Part shown: piece by piece, positions 34,995-46,175 of the stretch
Numbering within the stretch: the stretch's first letter is position 1
Layout of the letters: every line of letters starts with the position of its first letter
Source of the DNA: Prorocentrum cordatum
Lineage: Eukaryota > Sar > Dinophyceae > Prorocentrales > Prorocentraceae
Assembly: GCA_963575745.1 (NCBI GenBank)
Contig: CAUYUJ010005603.1
Span: 2,501-66,500, forward strand
Length of the DNA stretch: 64,000 nt
Reading direction: 5' to 3'
Position numbers and translations under genes: made by a program
The notes under the pieces: model-generated
Seen by the model: the letters and a program-made list of their open reading frames with translations, nothing else
The model's database searches: none
What the model was told of the DNA's origin: nothing

Positions 34995-37320
34995 AGTCTG
35001 GAGGTTGTGCTGGAGGTTGTGCTGGAGGTTGTGATGGAGGTAGTGCTAGAGGTTGTGCTGGAGGTTGTGCTGGAGGTTGTGCTGGAGGTCGTGCTGGAGG
35101 TTGTGCTGGAAGTTGTGCTGGAGGTTGTGCTGGAGGTTGTGCTGGAGGTTGTGATGGAGGTTGCGCTGGAGGTTGTGCTGGAGGTAGTGCTGGAGGTTGT
35201 GATGGAAGTTGTGCTGGACGTTGTGCTGGAGGTTGTGCTGGAGGTTGTGCTGGAGGTTGTGCTGGTGATTGTGCTGGAGGTTGTGCTAGAGGTTGTGATT
35301 GTGCTGGAGGCTGTGCGGGAGGTTGTGCTGGAGGTTGTGCTGGCGGTTGCGCTTGAGGTTGTGCTGGAGGTAGTGCTGGAGATTGTGCTGGAGGTTGTGC
35401 TGGACGTTGTGCTGGAGGTTGTGCTGGAGGTTGTGATGGAGGTTGTGCTGGAGGTTGTGATGGAGGTTGTGCTGGAGGTTGTGCTGGAGGCTGGAGGTTG
35501 TGCTGGAGGTTTGTGCTGGCGGTTGCGCTGGAGGTTGTGCTGGATTGTGCTGGAGGTTGTGATTGCGCAGGAGGTTGTGCTGGGGTTGTGCTGGCGGTTG
35601 TGCTGGAGGTTGTGCTGGAGGTTGTGCTGGAGGTTGTTTGTGCTGGAGGTTGTGCTGGAGGTTGTGCTGGAGGTTGTGCGGAAGGTTGTGCCGGAGGTTG
35701 TGCTGGAGGTTGTGCTGGAGGTCGTGCTGGAGGTTGTACTGGAGGTTGTGATGGAGGTTGTGATGGAGGTTGTGTTGGAGGTTGTGCTGGAGGTTGTGCC
35801 GGAGGTCGTGCTTGAGGTTGTGCGGGAGGTCGTGCTGGAGGTTGTGCTGGAGGTTGTGCTGGAGGTTGTGCTGGAGGTTGTGCTGGAGGTTGTGCTGGAG
35901 GTAGTGCTGGAAGTTGTGCTGGAGGTTGTGCGGGAGGTTGTGCTGGAGGTTGTGCTTGTGCTGGAGGTTGTGCTGGAGGTTGTGCTGGGGTTGTGCGGGA
36001 GGTTGTGCTGGAGGTTGTGCTGGAGGTTGTGCTGGAGGTTGTGCTGGGAGGTTGTGCTGGAGGTTGTGCTGGAGGTTGTGCTGGAGGTTGTGCTGCTGGA
36101 GGTTGTGCTGGAGGTTGTGCTGGAGGTTGTGCTGGAGGTTGTGCTGGAGAGGTTGTGCTGGAGGTTGTGCTGGAGGTGCTGGAGGTTGTGCTGGAGGTTG
36201 TGCTGGAGGTTGTGCTGGAGGTTGTGCTGGAGGTTGTGCTGGAGTTGTGCTGCTGGAGGTTGTGCTGGAGGTTGTGCTGGAGGTAGTGCTGGAGGTTGTG
36301 CTGGAGGTTGTGCTGGAGGTTGTGCTGGAGGTTGTGCTGGAGATCGTGCTGGAGGGTGTGCTGGAGGTTGTGCTGGAGATTGTGATGGAGGTTGTGCTGG
36401 ACGTTGTGCGGGAGGTTGTGCTGGCGGTTGCGCTGGAGGTTGTGATGGAGGTTGTGATGGAGGTTGTGATTGCGCAGGAGGTTGTGCTGGAGGTTGTGCT
36501 GGCGGTTGTGCTGGAGGTTGTGCTGGAGGTTGTGCTGGAGGTTGTGCTGGAGGTCGTGCTGGAGGTTGTGCTGGAGGTTGTGCTGGAGGTTGTGCGGAAG
36601 GTTGTGCCGGAGGTTGTGCTGGAGGTTGTGCTGGAGGTCGTGCTGGAGGTTGTGCTGGAGGTTGTGATGGAGGTTGTGATGGAGGTTGTGTTGGAGGTTG
36701 TGCTGGAGGTTGTGCCGGAGGTCGTGCTTGAGGTTGTGCGGGAGGTTGTGCTGGAAGTTGTGCTGGAGCTTGTGCTGGAGGTTGTGCTGGAGGTTGTGCT
36801 GGAGGTTGTGCTGGAGGTAGTGCTGGAAGTTGTGCTGGAGGTGAGGTTGTGCGGGAGGTTGTGCTGGAGGTTGTGCGAGAGGTTGTGCTGGAGGCTGTGC
36901 TGGAGGTTGTGCTGGTGGTTGTGCGGGAGGTTGTGCTGGAGGTTGTGCTGGAGGTTGTGCTGGAGGTTGTGCGGGAGGTTGTGCTGGAGGTTGTGCTGGA
37001 GGTTGTGCTGGAGGTTGTGCTGGAGGTTGTGCTGGAGGTTGTGCTGGAGGTTGTGCTGGAGGTTGTGCTGGAGGTTGTGAGGTTGTGAGGTTGTGATGGA
37101 AGTTGTGCTGGAGGTTGTGCTGGAGGTTGTGCTGGAGGTTGTGCTGGAGGTTGTGCTGGAGGTTGTGCTGGAGGTTGTGCTGGAGGTTGTGCTGGAGGTT
37201 GTGCTGGAAGTTGTGCTGGAGGTTGTGCCGGAGATCGTGCTGGAGGTCGTGCTGGATGTTGTGCTGGAGGTTGTGCCGGAGGGTGTGCTGGAGGTTGGGC
37301 TGAAGGTTGTGCTTTAGAAG
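34995..37320 (+). repeat. 12-bp minisatellite GCTGGAGGTTGT, about 190 copies
   Basis: Uniform 12-bp units with variants GATGGAGGTTGT, GCGGGAGGTTGT and GCTGGAGGTCGT. A block with the same variant order recurs about 0.91 kb apart (35560 and 36468; 35803 and 36720). Long Val/Glu/Leu/Cys ORFs (plus) and Pro/Ala/Gln ORFs (minus) are artefacts of the 12-bp period. Confidence 0.97.
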
Positions 37321-37610
37321 GTTCGGCCTCCAGCGCAAAGGTGGCCTCCAAGACGGTTCCCAAGACAGCCAAGACGACACCAAGATGGCCCATGACGGCT
37401 CAGGAGGCCCCCAAGACGGCCTCAAGACGGCCCAAGAAGCCCCCAAGACAACCCAAGACGGCCGAAGAGAGCTCCGAGAGGCCCTCGATGAGTGCCCGGG
37501 GAGGCAGCAAACATTGCCGGACCTGAAAGTTCTGAAAGACTGTGAAGTTCCCGCCTGTTCGGGTTTCGGGCCGTTCAAGACGGCCCAAGAGGCGTCCAAG
37601 ACAGCTCCAC
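37320..37610 (+). repeat. CCAAGACGGC minisatellite
   Basis: Degenerate units of CCAAGACGGCCCAAGA type. Related arrays lie at 43770-44360 and 47650-48230, and inverted at 57420-57560, 57770-57850 and 63820-64000. Confidence 0.9.
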
Positions 37611-37689
37611 GATATAGCACATGTGTATGTAGAACTATACAGACAAGCTGTTTACGACCAGTGGTGGTGGTGCTAGGGGGGTGACCCCC

Positions 37690-37900
37690 CAGCAAAACAA
37701 AACGCCAACAAAACAAGTGGCGCCTGCCCACGAGAAAACAGAACGCCGAACAAAACGTGCGGCACGCGCCTGTGCCAGAACAGAACGACCAGCAAAACGG
37801 CAGCCCGGTGGCCAAAACGCATGGGCGCGACGGCCGGCGTTCAGAGCATGTGAAAACGTGTTTTGAAACGCGTTCAGAACGAAAAGCAAAAGTAAAACGG
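37690..37900 (+). repeat. AACAAAACG-type degenerate array
   Basis: Words such as CGAACAAAACG, GAACAGAACG and GCAAAACGGC recur every 15-30 bp. It is a partner of the array at 34110-34290. Confidence 0.75.
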
Positions 37901-37949
37901 AAACAGATGGGAAGAAGTAGGAAAGCACCGTTTAGGTCGAGCACTGAAG

Positions 37950-39170
37950 AATAGTACATATTGTTGTTGAACTCTTACTTCTGGACAAAAATTCTCGTTG
38001 GTCCCCCCTCTGGTAACGCATGTGTGTTTTGACAGTTGAAGCCCCCTCCTGGGGCTCGACCCTGTTTTCTATCGGGGGGGGCCTCTCTCCACCAGCCGCG
38101 CCCCTGGCCCCCGGTTTGCAGCGACAGCGTCCCCGGCCTGATCCCTCCTCGCCAGTTATTGATGAACCGGTTCCTCGCGCGCGGCGCCCTCGCAATGCGC
38201 GTGCGAATCGCGCTCTCACGTGGGCCCCTCTCGCAATTTATTCAAGCGATGCGCCCTCGGCGCTCAAGGGTCGCGCTGCGCTCTCGCTTTGAGCTCTCTC
38301 GCGATTTGTTTGAACATCGCGCTGTCGCTCGAGACTCCCTCGCGACGCGCGCGGGGCCCGCGCTTCGGCAACCCGCCTACTCGACCTGGTCGCCTGGGCC
38401 CGCCTTCCCGGCCTGCCCGCCCGATCTGCCCGTCTGGCTCTACCGTGTGTTCTCTGTTCCGGGTGCCCCTCATGCTTAAATCTCTCGCGCCCCATTGCCC
38501 CCCCCCTTCCGCCCGCCTTCGCGCCCCCTGCTCTAGGGGCTGCGCTAAACGCGCGCGGCAGGCGAGGAGGATATACCCCGGGGGGACGCGATCGAAAACG
38601 ACGCGGGCGGGCGCCGAGGGTTTGGGATTTACGCATTGAATCGCGCGTGGGCAGAGACGAACGAACAGTTTTAAACATATTATTGTCGTTGTTGGTTGTG
38701 GCGCCGTTGAACTCTTACTGCTGAGGGATAATTATAATTGATCCCCTCTGGTGCACATTGCATTGTTGCAATTGACGCGCCCCCGCTCGGCGCTCGCGCC
38801 CTGGTTGTTCTACAATGGGAATTCTTCGTCTTCAAATTGCGTCGTCGGCCCCCGGGCTACAGCGACAACCGCTCCCGCCTGAGACCTCCTGCAATTTAGC
38901 CAGGGTCCCCGCCCCCGCTCGAAACTTCCTCGCATTTTATTAGGGAATCGCGCTCTCACTTGGGGCGTCCTTACAATGTATTCAGAATTAGTTTTTTTCC
39001 GGCGCTCAGGAGTCGCGCTCCCGATGGAGACTTGCTTGCAATTTACTCAAGAATGGCGCCCTTGCGCAGGAATTCCCTGCAATTTCTGCAAGCGCCGCGC
39101 GCCCGACACTCAGGCGCCCAGGAGTCGCGCTCACGCTTAGGACTCCCCCGCAGATTACTTAGGAATCGAG
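37950..39170 (+). repeat. Two dispersed-family copies (core, 40-bp minisatellite, tail)
   Basis: Cores lie at about 37960-38020 and 38700-38760 (GTTGAACTCTTACT, then GATCCCCTCTGG in the second). The minisatellites (38150-38360, 38880-39170) hold GCGCTCTC and CAATTTA words. A full tail (38540-38690, GGCGGGCGCCGAGGGTTTGG) separates them. Confidence 0.88.
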
Positions 39171-39174
39171 ATCT

Positions 39175-41200
39175 CGCTGCCCTTCGTGGCCCCGTTGCAA
39201 CCCTTCGTGGTCCCCCCGCTGCGCTTCGTGGACCCGTTGCAGCCCTTCGTAGCCCCCTCGCTGCCCTTCGTGGTCCCGTCGCAGCCCGTCGCGGCCCCCT
39301 CGCTGCCCTTCGTGGCCCCGTTGCAGCCCTTCGTGGCCCCCTCGATCTGCTCCGTGGCCCAGTTGCAGCCCTTCGCGGCCCCCTCGCTGCCTTGCGCAGC
39401 CCCGCTGAAGCCCTTCGTGGCCCCCTCGCTTAGATTCGTGGCCCCGCTGCAGCTCTTCGTGGCTCCCCAGCTCTTCGTGGCCCCCTCGCTGCCATTCGCG
39501 GGCCCGTTGCAGCACTTTCGTGGCCCCCTCGCTGCCCAGCGTGGCCCCGTTGCTGCCCTTCGCGGCCCCCTCGCCACCCTTCGTGGCCCCTTTGCAGCCC
39601 CTCGTGCCCCCCGCGCTGCCCTTCGCGGCCCCGTCGCAGCCCTTCGCGGCCACCGCGCTGCTTTTCGTGGCCCCGTTGCAGCCCTCAGTGGCCCCCTCGT
39701 TGCCTCTCGTGGCCCCGTTGCAGCCCTTCGTGGCCCCCTCGCTTGGCTTCGCGGCCCCGTTGCAGCACCTCGTGCCCCCCTCGCTGCCCTTCGTGGCCCC
39801 GTTGCAGCTCTTCGTGACCCCCTCGCTTTGGTTCGTGGCCCCGTTGCAGTCTTTCGTGGCCCCCTCGCTTTGTTTCGTGGACCCGTTGCAGCCCCTCGCG
39901 GCCCCCATCGCTGCCCGTCGTGGCCCCGTTGCAGCCCTTCGTGGCCCCTTCGCTTTGCTTTGTGGCCCCTTCGCAGCCATTCCTGGCCCCCTCGCTGCCC
40001 TTCGTGGCCCCGTTACAACCCTTCGCGGCCCCGTCGCTTTGCTTCGCGGCCCCGTTGCAGCCCTTCGTGGCCCCCTCGCTTAGTTTCGTGGCCCCGTTGC
40101 AGCTCTTCGCGGCCCCCTTCGCAGCCCTTCACGGCCCAGTTGCAGCCCTTCGTGGCCCCCTTGGCTGCCCGGCGTGGCCCCGTTGCAGCCCTTCGCGGCC
40201 CCCATCGCTGCCCAGCGTGGCCCCGTTGCAGCCCTTCGCGGCCCCCTCGCTGCTTTTCGTGGCCCGGTTGCAGCCCTCAGTGGCCCCCTCGTTTTGCTTC
40301 GTGGCCCCGCTGCAGCCCTTCGTGGCCCCCTCGCATAGATTCGTGGCCCCGTTGCAACTCTTCGGCGCCCCCTTCCCAGCCCTTTGCGGCCCCGTTGCAG
40401 CCCTTCGTGGCCCCTTCGCTTTGCTTTGCGGCCCCTTCGCAGCCATTCCTGGCCCCCTCGCTGCCCTTCGTGGCCCCGTTGCAGCCCTTCGCGGCCCCGT
40501 CGGTTTGCTTTGTGGTTCCGTTGCGGCCCTTCGTGGCCCCTTCGCTTTGTTTCGTGGCCCCTTTTGCAGCCCTTCGTGGCCCCCTCGTTTAGTTTCGTGG
40601 CCCCGTTGCAGCTCTTCGCGGCCCCCTTCGCAGCCCTTCGCGGCCCAGTTGCAGCCGTTCGTGGACCCCTCGCTGCCCGGCGTGGCCCCGTTGCAGCCCT
40701 TCGTGGCCCCCTCGCTGCCCAGCGTGGCCCCGTTGCAGCCCTGCGCGGCCTCAATCGCTGCCCTTCGTGGCCCCTATGCAGCCCTTCGTGGCCCCCTCGT
40801 TTTGCTTCGTGGCCCCGCTGCAGCCCTTCGTGGCCCCCTCGCATAGATTCGTGGCCCCGCTGCAGCCCTCCGCGGCCCCCTTGCCGCCCTTCGCGGACAC
40901 GTTGCAGCCCTCAGTGCCCCGTTCGCTGCCCTTCGTGGCCCCATATATGCATGACCTTCGTGGCCCCCGCTCGTTCGCGCCCGTCGTGGCCCCATGCGCA
41001 TGCCCTTCGTGGCCCCGCCGTCGCCTTTTGTGCCCCCCTAGCTGTCCTATGAAGCTCAATTGCTACCCTCTGTGGCCCCGTCGTTGCCTTCTGTGGCCCC
41101 CGCTCGTTCGCGCTCTTCGTGGCCCCATGCGCATTCCCTTCGTGTCCCCCCGCTGTCGCCGTTCGTGGCCTACTGCGGCCCTGCTGTCGTTTTTTTTTTT

Positions 41201-41232
<32 letters not shown>

Positions 41233-43440
41233 GCTCTCGTTTTCGATCGTCGTCGTCGTCGTCGACATCGACGACGACGACGACGCGGTCGGTCCCTTGT
41301 CCGTCCCTCTTGGGGTCGGGCTGCCGCCGATCAGCGCTGCCGCTGGCCCGGCCGACGGTCCGCGGCCGCCCCGCCGCTTGCCAAGGCCTGGCCTGCATAG
41401 ACGAATTGTATACCCCCCAACAGGGGTACGATCGAATATGGAAAGGTTGGGTATCGGAAGTTAGGGAAATACGCGTTAACGGACACTCGAGCAGATAAGA
41501 GCGAACAGCCTTAAAATTAGTGTTGTTATTGTTGCTGGTGTTGTTATGGTTGTTGTTGTTGATGATATGTCGTTTCTGAATGATACTTAATTATTGATCC
41601 CCCCTCCAGTAACATGGGGCTCGCGCCCTTTATTTTTATCACGGGAAGCATCGCTGTCAAAACTGCGTTCCTGGCCCCCCGAACTGCGACAACAACGGTT
41701 CCCGCCGGATACTTCCTCCCAGTGCATTGAAGAATCGCGTTCTCGCTTGGGATGTCCTTGCGAATTACACAGGAATCGTGTTCTCGCTTGAGACTTCCTT
41801 GAAATTTACTCCAGCGCCGCGCCCTCGCCATTCAAGACTCGCGCTCTCGCTTGGGACTCCCTCATCATTTACTTAACAGTCGCGCTCCCGCCTGGGACTT
41901 CCTGGAAACTGCACAAGATTCACGCATTTGTTATATTCACAAACCCCGCCTGCGCTCGAGACCTCCTCGGAATCCCTTGAAGACTCGCGCTCTCGCCTGG
42001 GGCCCCCTTGCAATTTACTCCGGCGCCGCCGGCTCGGCATTCAAGAAACGCGCCATCGCCTGGGAGTGCCTGATAGCTTATTTCAGACTCGCGCTCTCGC
42101 CCGGGACTTCCGCTCAAATCAGCAGGAACCACGCATCCGCGACCCGCCCGATTGACCCGCCCGTCAGGGTCCGTCCACCCGACCCGCCTGTAAGGGCCGC
42201 GGTCGCCCCTCGTTGCTTTTCGCCCGCTTCGATGCGTATCGCTGCCCCTCGCGGTACCGCAGTCGGATTTCAAGGCCCCGCCGCTGCCCTAGTGGCCCCC
42301 TCGATGCCCCTCGTGGCCCCGCTGTTTGAGCCCCTCGATGCTGTTCGTGGGCCCGCGATCGCCTTTCGTGGCCCCGACGCTCACCTTCGTGGCCCTGACG
42401 CCACTTTTCGTAGCCCTCTCGCTGCCCGCCCGCCGTGGCCACCTTACAGCCCTCACTGGTCCCCTCGTTGCGCTTCGTGGCGCCATAATTACATGCTCCT
42501 CGCGTTCCCTCTTTGCGCGTCGTGGCACCATGCATGCCCTTCGTGGCCCCCGCTCGCTCGCGCCCTTCGTGGCCCCATTTCTGCCCTTCGTGGCCCCTCC
42601 CCCTGTGGCCCAATCGCTGCCCTTCGTGTCCCCGCCGCTGCCCTCGGTGGCCCGCCCCGTTGGCCGCCTTTGGCCCTTCGTGGCCCCCGGTCGTTCGTGC
42701 TCTCAGTTGCTCCATTGCTGCCTGTCGTGGCCCGGCTGCTGCGCTGAGTGGCCCCCTCGCTGCTTTTCGTGGCCCCGCCGTTGCCCTGAGTGGCCGAATT
42801 GCTGCCATACAGATGCCCCTCGTGGTCCCCGGCCGCTCGTGTCCTCAGTGGGCCCATTGCTGCCCCTCGTGGCCCCAGCGAAGCCCTTCGTGGCCCCCTT
42901 TGTTGCCGTTCGTGGCCCCGCTGCTGCCTTGAGTGGCCCTTTCGCTGCCCTTTGTGCCCCCGCCACTGTCCTTCGTGGACCCTGGTCGCTCGTGCCCTGA
43001 GTGGCCCCATGACTGCCCTTCGTGGTCCCGGCGTTGCCGTTCGTGGCCCGCTGACTTCCCCTCGTGGCCCCATTGCTTCCCTCAGTGGCCCCCTCGCTGC
43101 CCTTTGTGGCCCCGTTGCTGCCCTCGGTGGCCCCCTCACTGCCCCGTTGCTGCACTCGGTGGCCCCCTCGCTGCCATTTGTGGTTCCAGCGTAGCCCTTC
43201 GTGGCTCCCGGCCGCTCGTGCCCTCAGCGGCCCCAGCGTAGCCCTTCTTGGCCCCAGCGTAGCCCTGCGTGACCCCGTTATTGCCCTCGGTTCACTGTTG
43301 CTGCCCTTCGTGGCCCCTGGTAGCGCGCGCCCTCAATGACCCCATTGCCGCTTATCGTGGCCCTGCTAAACTTTGTTTGTCCCTTCGCTGCCCTTCGTGG
43401 CCCCTGAACTTCCCTTCGCAAGCGCCGCTCGGAAACGCTT
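39175..43440 (+). repeat. 21/42-bp minisatellite (TTCGTGGCCCCGTTGCAGCC)
   Basis: Alternating 21-bp half-units, TTCGTGGCCCCGTTGCAGCCC and a Ser/Leu-encoding relative with CCCTCGCTGCC. A higher-order block near 40080-40180 recurs 509 bp on (40590). A CT tract, a CGTCGTCGT run and a dispersed-family tail and core interrupt it at 41195-42200. The FVAPLQPFVAPSLP ORFs are period artefacts. Confidence 0.95.
41380..42200 (+). repeat. Dispersed-family tail, core and 40-bp minisatellite inside the 42-bp array
   Basis: The tail (GGGTATCGGAAGTTAGGG, GAGCGAACAGCC) lies at 41450-41510, then GTTGTTATTG, the core (TACTTAATTATTGATCCCCC) at 41582-41605, then ~40-bp units at 41690-42130. Confidence 0.85.
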
Positions 43441-43499
43441 TGCGAGCAGAGCAAATTTCTCGCGTGTTCCATCCTTTTCCCGCCCATTTCCAGCCGTCC

Positions 43500-43630
43500 T
43501 CCCCTCCTGTTTACAAGGCCTACACGAAATTCACGTGGCAGGTAAGGAAGACATGCCCCCGAGGAGAATATCATCGAAAACGAAAAGGGCGGGTACCGAT
43601 GGTTTGTGATATCCGCCGATCCTGCGTGTG
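43500..43630 (+). repeat. Dispersed-family tail
   Basis: CACGTGGCAGGTAAGGAAGA, then ATCGAAAACGAAAAGGGCGG and GTACCGATGG match the tail at 51205-51280. It is followed by a different minisatellite rather than a core. Confidence 0.82.
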
Positions 43631-43769
43631 AGTTCGATGAAGTCTCAACTACAGCCTACAGCCTAGAGCCTGAACTTCAGCTCTGCTGGGGGGGGCGACG
43701 GGGTGGCTTTGTCGGGGAAGGGGGGGAGGGGGGGGGACGAGTTGTGGTCCGCTTTCCGGGGGGGCTTTT

Positions 43770-44360
43770 CTGGGCCCACAAGGGCCCCAAGACGGGCCAA
43801 GAGGGCCCCCAAACCTCCCAAGACGGCCCCAGAATCTCCCGAGACGCCCCAAGAGCGCTCCAAGACGCGGAAGATGACCTCCAGACGGCCCAAGAGGCCG
43901 CCGAAACCCTCCAAGAAGCCTCCAAGAGCCCTAGAAAAGGACCCCTAGAGCCTAGAGGCCAAACTCATGAATTCTGCGATGGTTTTGGAAAGATTCTGGC
44001 CTTCCCGCCTTTTCGGCTTCCCGACGCTCCAAGACGGCCCCAGAGGCCCCCAAGATCGCCCCAAGACGGCCCAAGAGGCTCCCAAAATGGCCCCAAGACG
44101 GCCCAAGGGAACCCCAAGGCTCTCAAGACGGCTCCAAGAGGGGAGCCAAGCGGGGAACCCCAACAGCAATGTCGAGCCCCCGGCCTCCAGAAGCCCCCAA
44201 ATGGCCCCAAGAGGCTCCCAAGAGGCCCCCAAGAGGTCCCAAGAGGCCCCCAAGAGGCCCAGGACCAAAGACGCCCAGAAGAGGCCCACAAGAGGCCCGA
44301 AAGAGGCCTCAAGGGTCCCCACAACGGCCCCCAGGACGCCTCAAAAGTTTACCCATGGGG
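43770..44360 (+). repeat. CCAAGACGGCCCCAAGAGGC minisatellite
   Basis: Degenerate ~9-30-bp units on the AAGA(C/G)GGCCC theme. ORFs are low-complexity Pro/Lys/Arg. Confidence 0.92.
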
Positions 44361-44429
44361 CCCCCGAGAGACCTACCACGAGATCCCAACGAACACTGAA
44401 GACCCTTCCGACACCACCCAGGCACGGTG

Positions 44430-44438
44430 GCGTCGTCA

Positions 44439-44499
<61 letters not shown>

Positions 44500-44600
44500 G
44501 CAGCCGTGCGCCGTCAGCCGACGTCGTCGTCGACGTCTTGGTCGTTGTCGTCGTCGTCGTCGACGTCGTCCTCGTCGTCGTCAACAGTCGTCGTTAACCC
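44430..44600. repeat. (GTC)n trinucleotide tract
   Basis: GTCGTCGTC repeats, nearly pure at 44438-44500, degenerate to 44600. Confidence 0.97.
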
Positions 44601-44739
44601 GTTCGTCGGTCGTCGTCATAATGATCCCGCTCGTCGACTGTTGGTCGCCCGTTGTCGCCGTCATCGCCCATCACAACAATATCATCAAAATCGCCCTGGA
44701 TCGGCGGCGCTGGCTGGAGGCCACTACGTGGCACGCGGG

Positions 44740-45065
44740 CAAATACAAGCGAATAGTCTTCAAATCATTATTGGTTGTGTTATTGGTGTTGTTGATGGTG
44801 TTGCTATGGTTGTTGTTGGTGTTGTTGTTGAGGTTGTTGTTTGTTTGTGGGTGATGTTGATGCTGTGGTTGTTGATGATGTTGTTGTGGCTGGTTTGTCG
44901 TGGTTGAACGCCCACTACATAATGATACGTATTGGTGATTCCCCCCCGTTCGGTGACCAATGAGTTTTTTTCTTCTGAAGTGCGTTCCCGGGGGTTCGCA
45001 CCCGGTTTTTCAATAAAAAGCACGGAGGTCGGCGTCTGCGTTACAACAACAACAACAACAACAAT
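44740..45065 (+). repeat. Dispersed core after GTT-rich tract
   Basis: GCGAATAGTCTTCAAATCAT (tail end), then ~110 bp of GTT/GATGTT repeats, then a core variant (CATAATGATACGTATTGGTG, ATTCCCCCC) at 44918-44950, then CAACAACAAC. Confidence 0.8.
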
Positions 45066-46115
45066 CACTTTACCCGAACGCTCAGTGTTCTCACCAGTGC
45101 CAGGGTTTTCATGCGACGCCAGCCAATACCCCCACTTTGTGGGGGGGCAGTGCAAGCTCTACCAAATATCCACACGACTCTTCGCCACCACCCACACCCA
45201 GCTTCCCGCCCTATGACGTTCGGACACTTCACTTCGTGGCCTGCGGACGACCGTGGCTACTACACTGGCGTGGAGTACACACCCACAGAAGTTGTTAAGC
45301 CTACGTTCGTACACCCACAGAAGTTGTTAAGCCTTGTTAACCCACAGAAGTTGTTAAGCCTTCCACAGAACATCTGTTGCATATGATGTAGCTCGCGCGA
45401 GCTCATGTAACATAAATGTTGGAAAACCATTGGTTGTTTTAAGATTCGGACAGCGCGCGCGGGTAGAAATTTTGAAAAGTCGTGCAGGTGTTTTTCGAGG
45501 ACCTACGGTGCGATTCGTGTGATTTTATGATGCGCGGTGCTAAAATTCTTAAGAAGCCCAATGGTTTTTGGAGATTTCGGCGTGCGCGCGCGAAGAAAAA
45601 ACGAATGTGTCCCGCATGGTATTATTTGACAGGGATGATGGCCCTGGCAGGTGCGCAACCGTTGTCGCAGAAGTTCGAAAAAGTTGCTCGCAAAAGCCCG
45701 TTTGACAGAAATGTTTAAAAAGTGTTGGGTTTCCTACGAATCCGCAAGAGCGCGCGGGATGAGATTTTGACATTTGTTTGTTGAAAAACCATTGGTTTTT
45801 TGATGTTTTTATGTTAAAATCGCTCCGAACACTAAGCTTTTGGAAGGATTTCGTCTTGCGCGCGCGAATGTCCACTTTACCTTATTTTTTGCAAGGGATT
45901 CTTGAAATTTGATTATATTAGAACAAGAAATGTCATTTTATAGTGTTTTTTGCAAGGGAAAACGGATTACAACAAAACAACCGGATCTGGACCCCATCCA
46001 CTTTTCTGAAGCTTTCGCGAAAAAATGATGAAAATGTAGCTGCGGCCTAGGCGCGGCGGGGGGGCCGTGCACCAGGGGTCCCAACAATAATTATTCTTTA
46101 GAATTAATAATGTTC

Positions 46116-46175
<60 letters not shown>

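Noticed and set aside
34540-37959. Very long Pro/Ala/Gln ORF (minus) and Val/Glu/Leu and Cys/Gly ORFs (plus)
   Set aside because: Translation of 12- and 13-bp tandem repeats; all frames stay open because the period is near a multiple of three.
39186-40846. FVAPLQPFVAPSLP repeat ORFs
   Set aside because: 21/42-bp minisatellite translation; no start context, no non-repeat domain.
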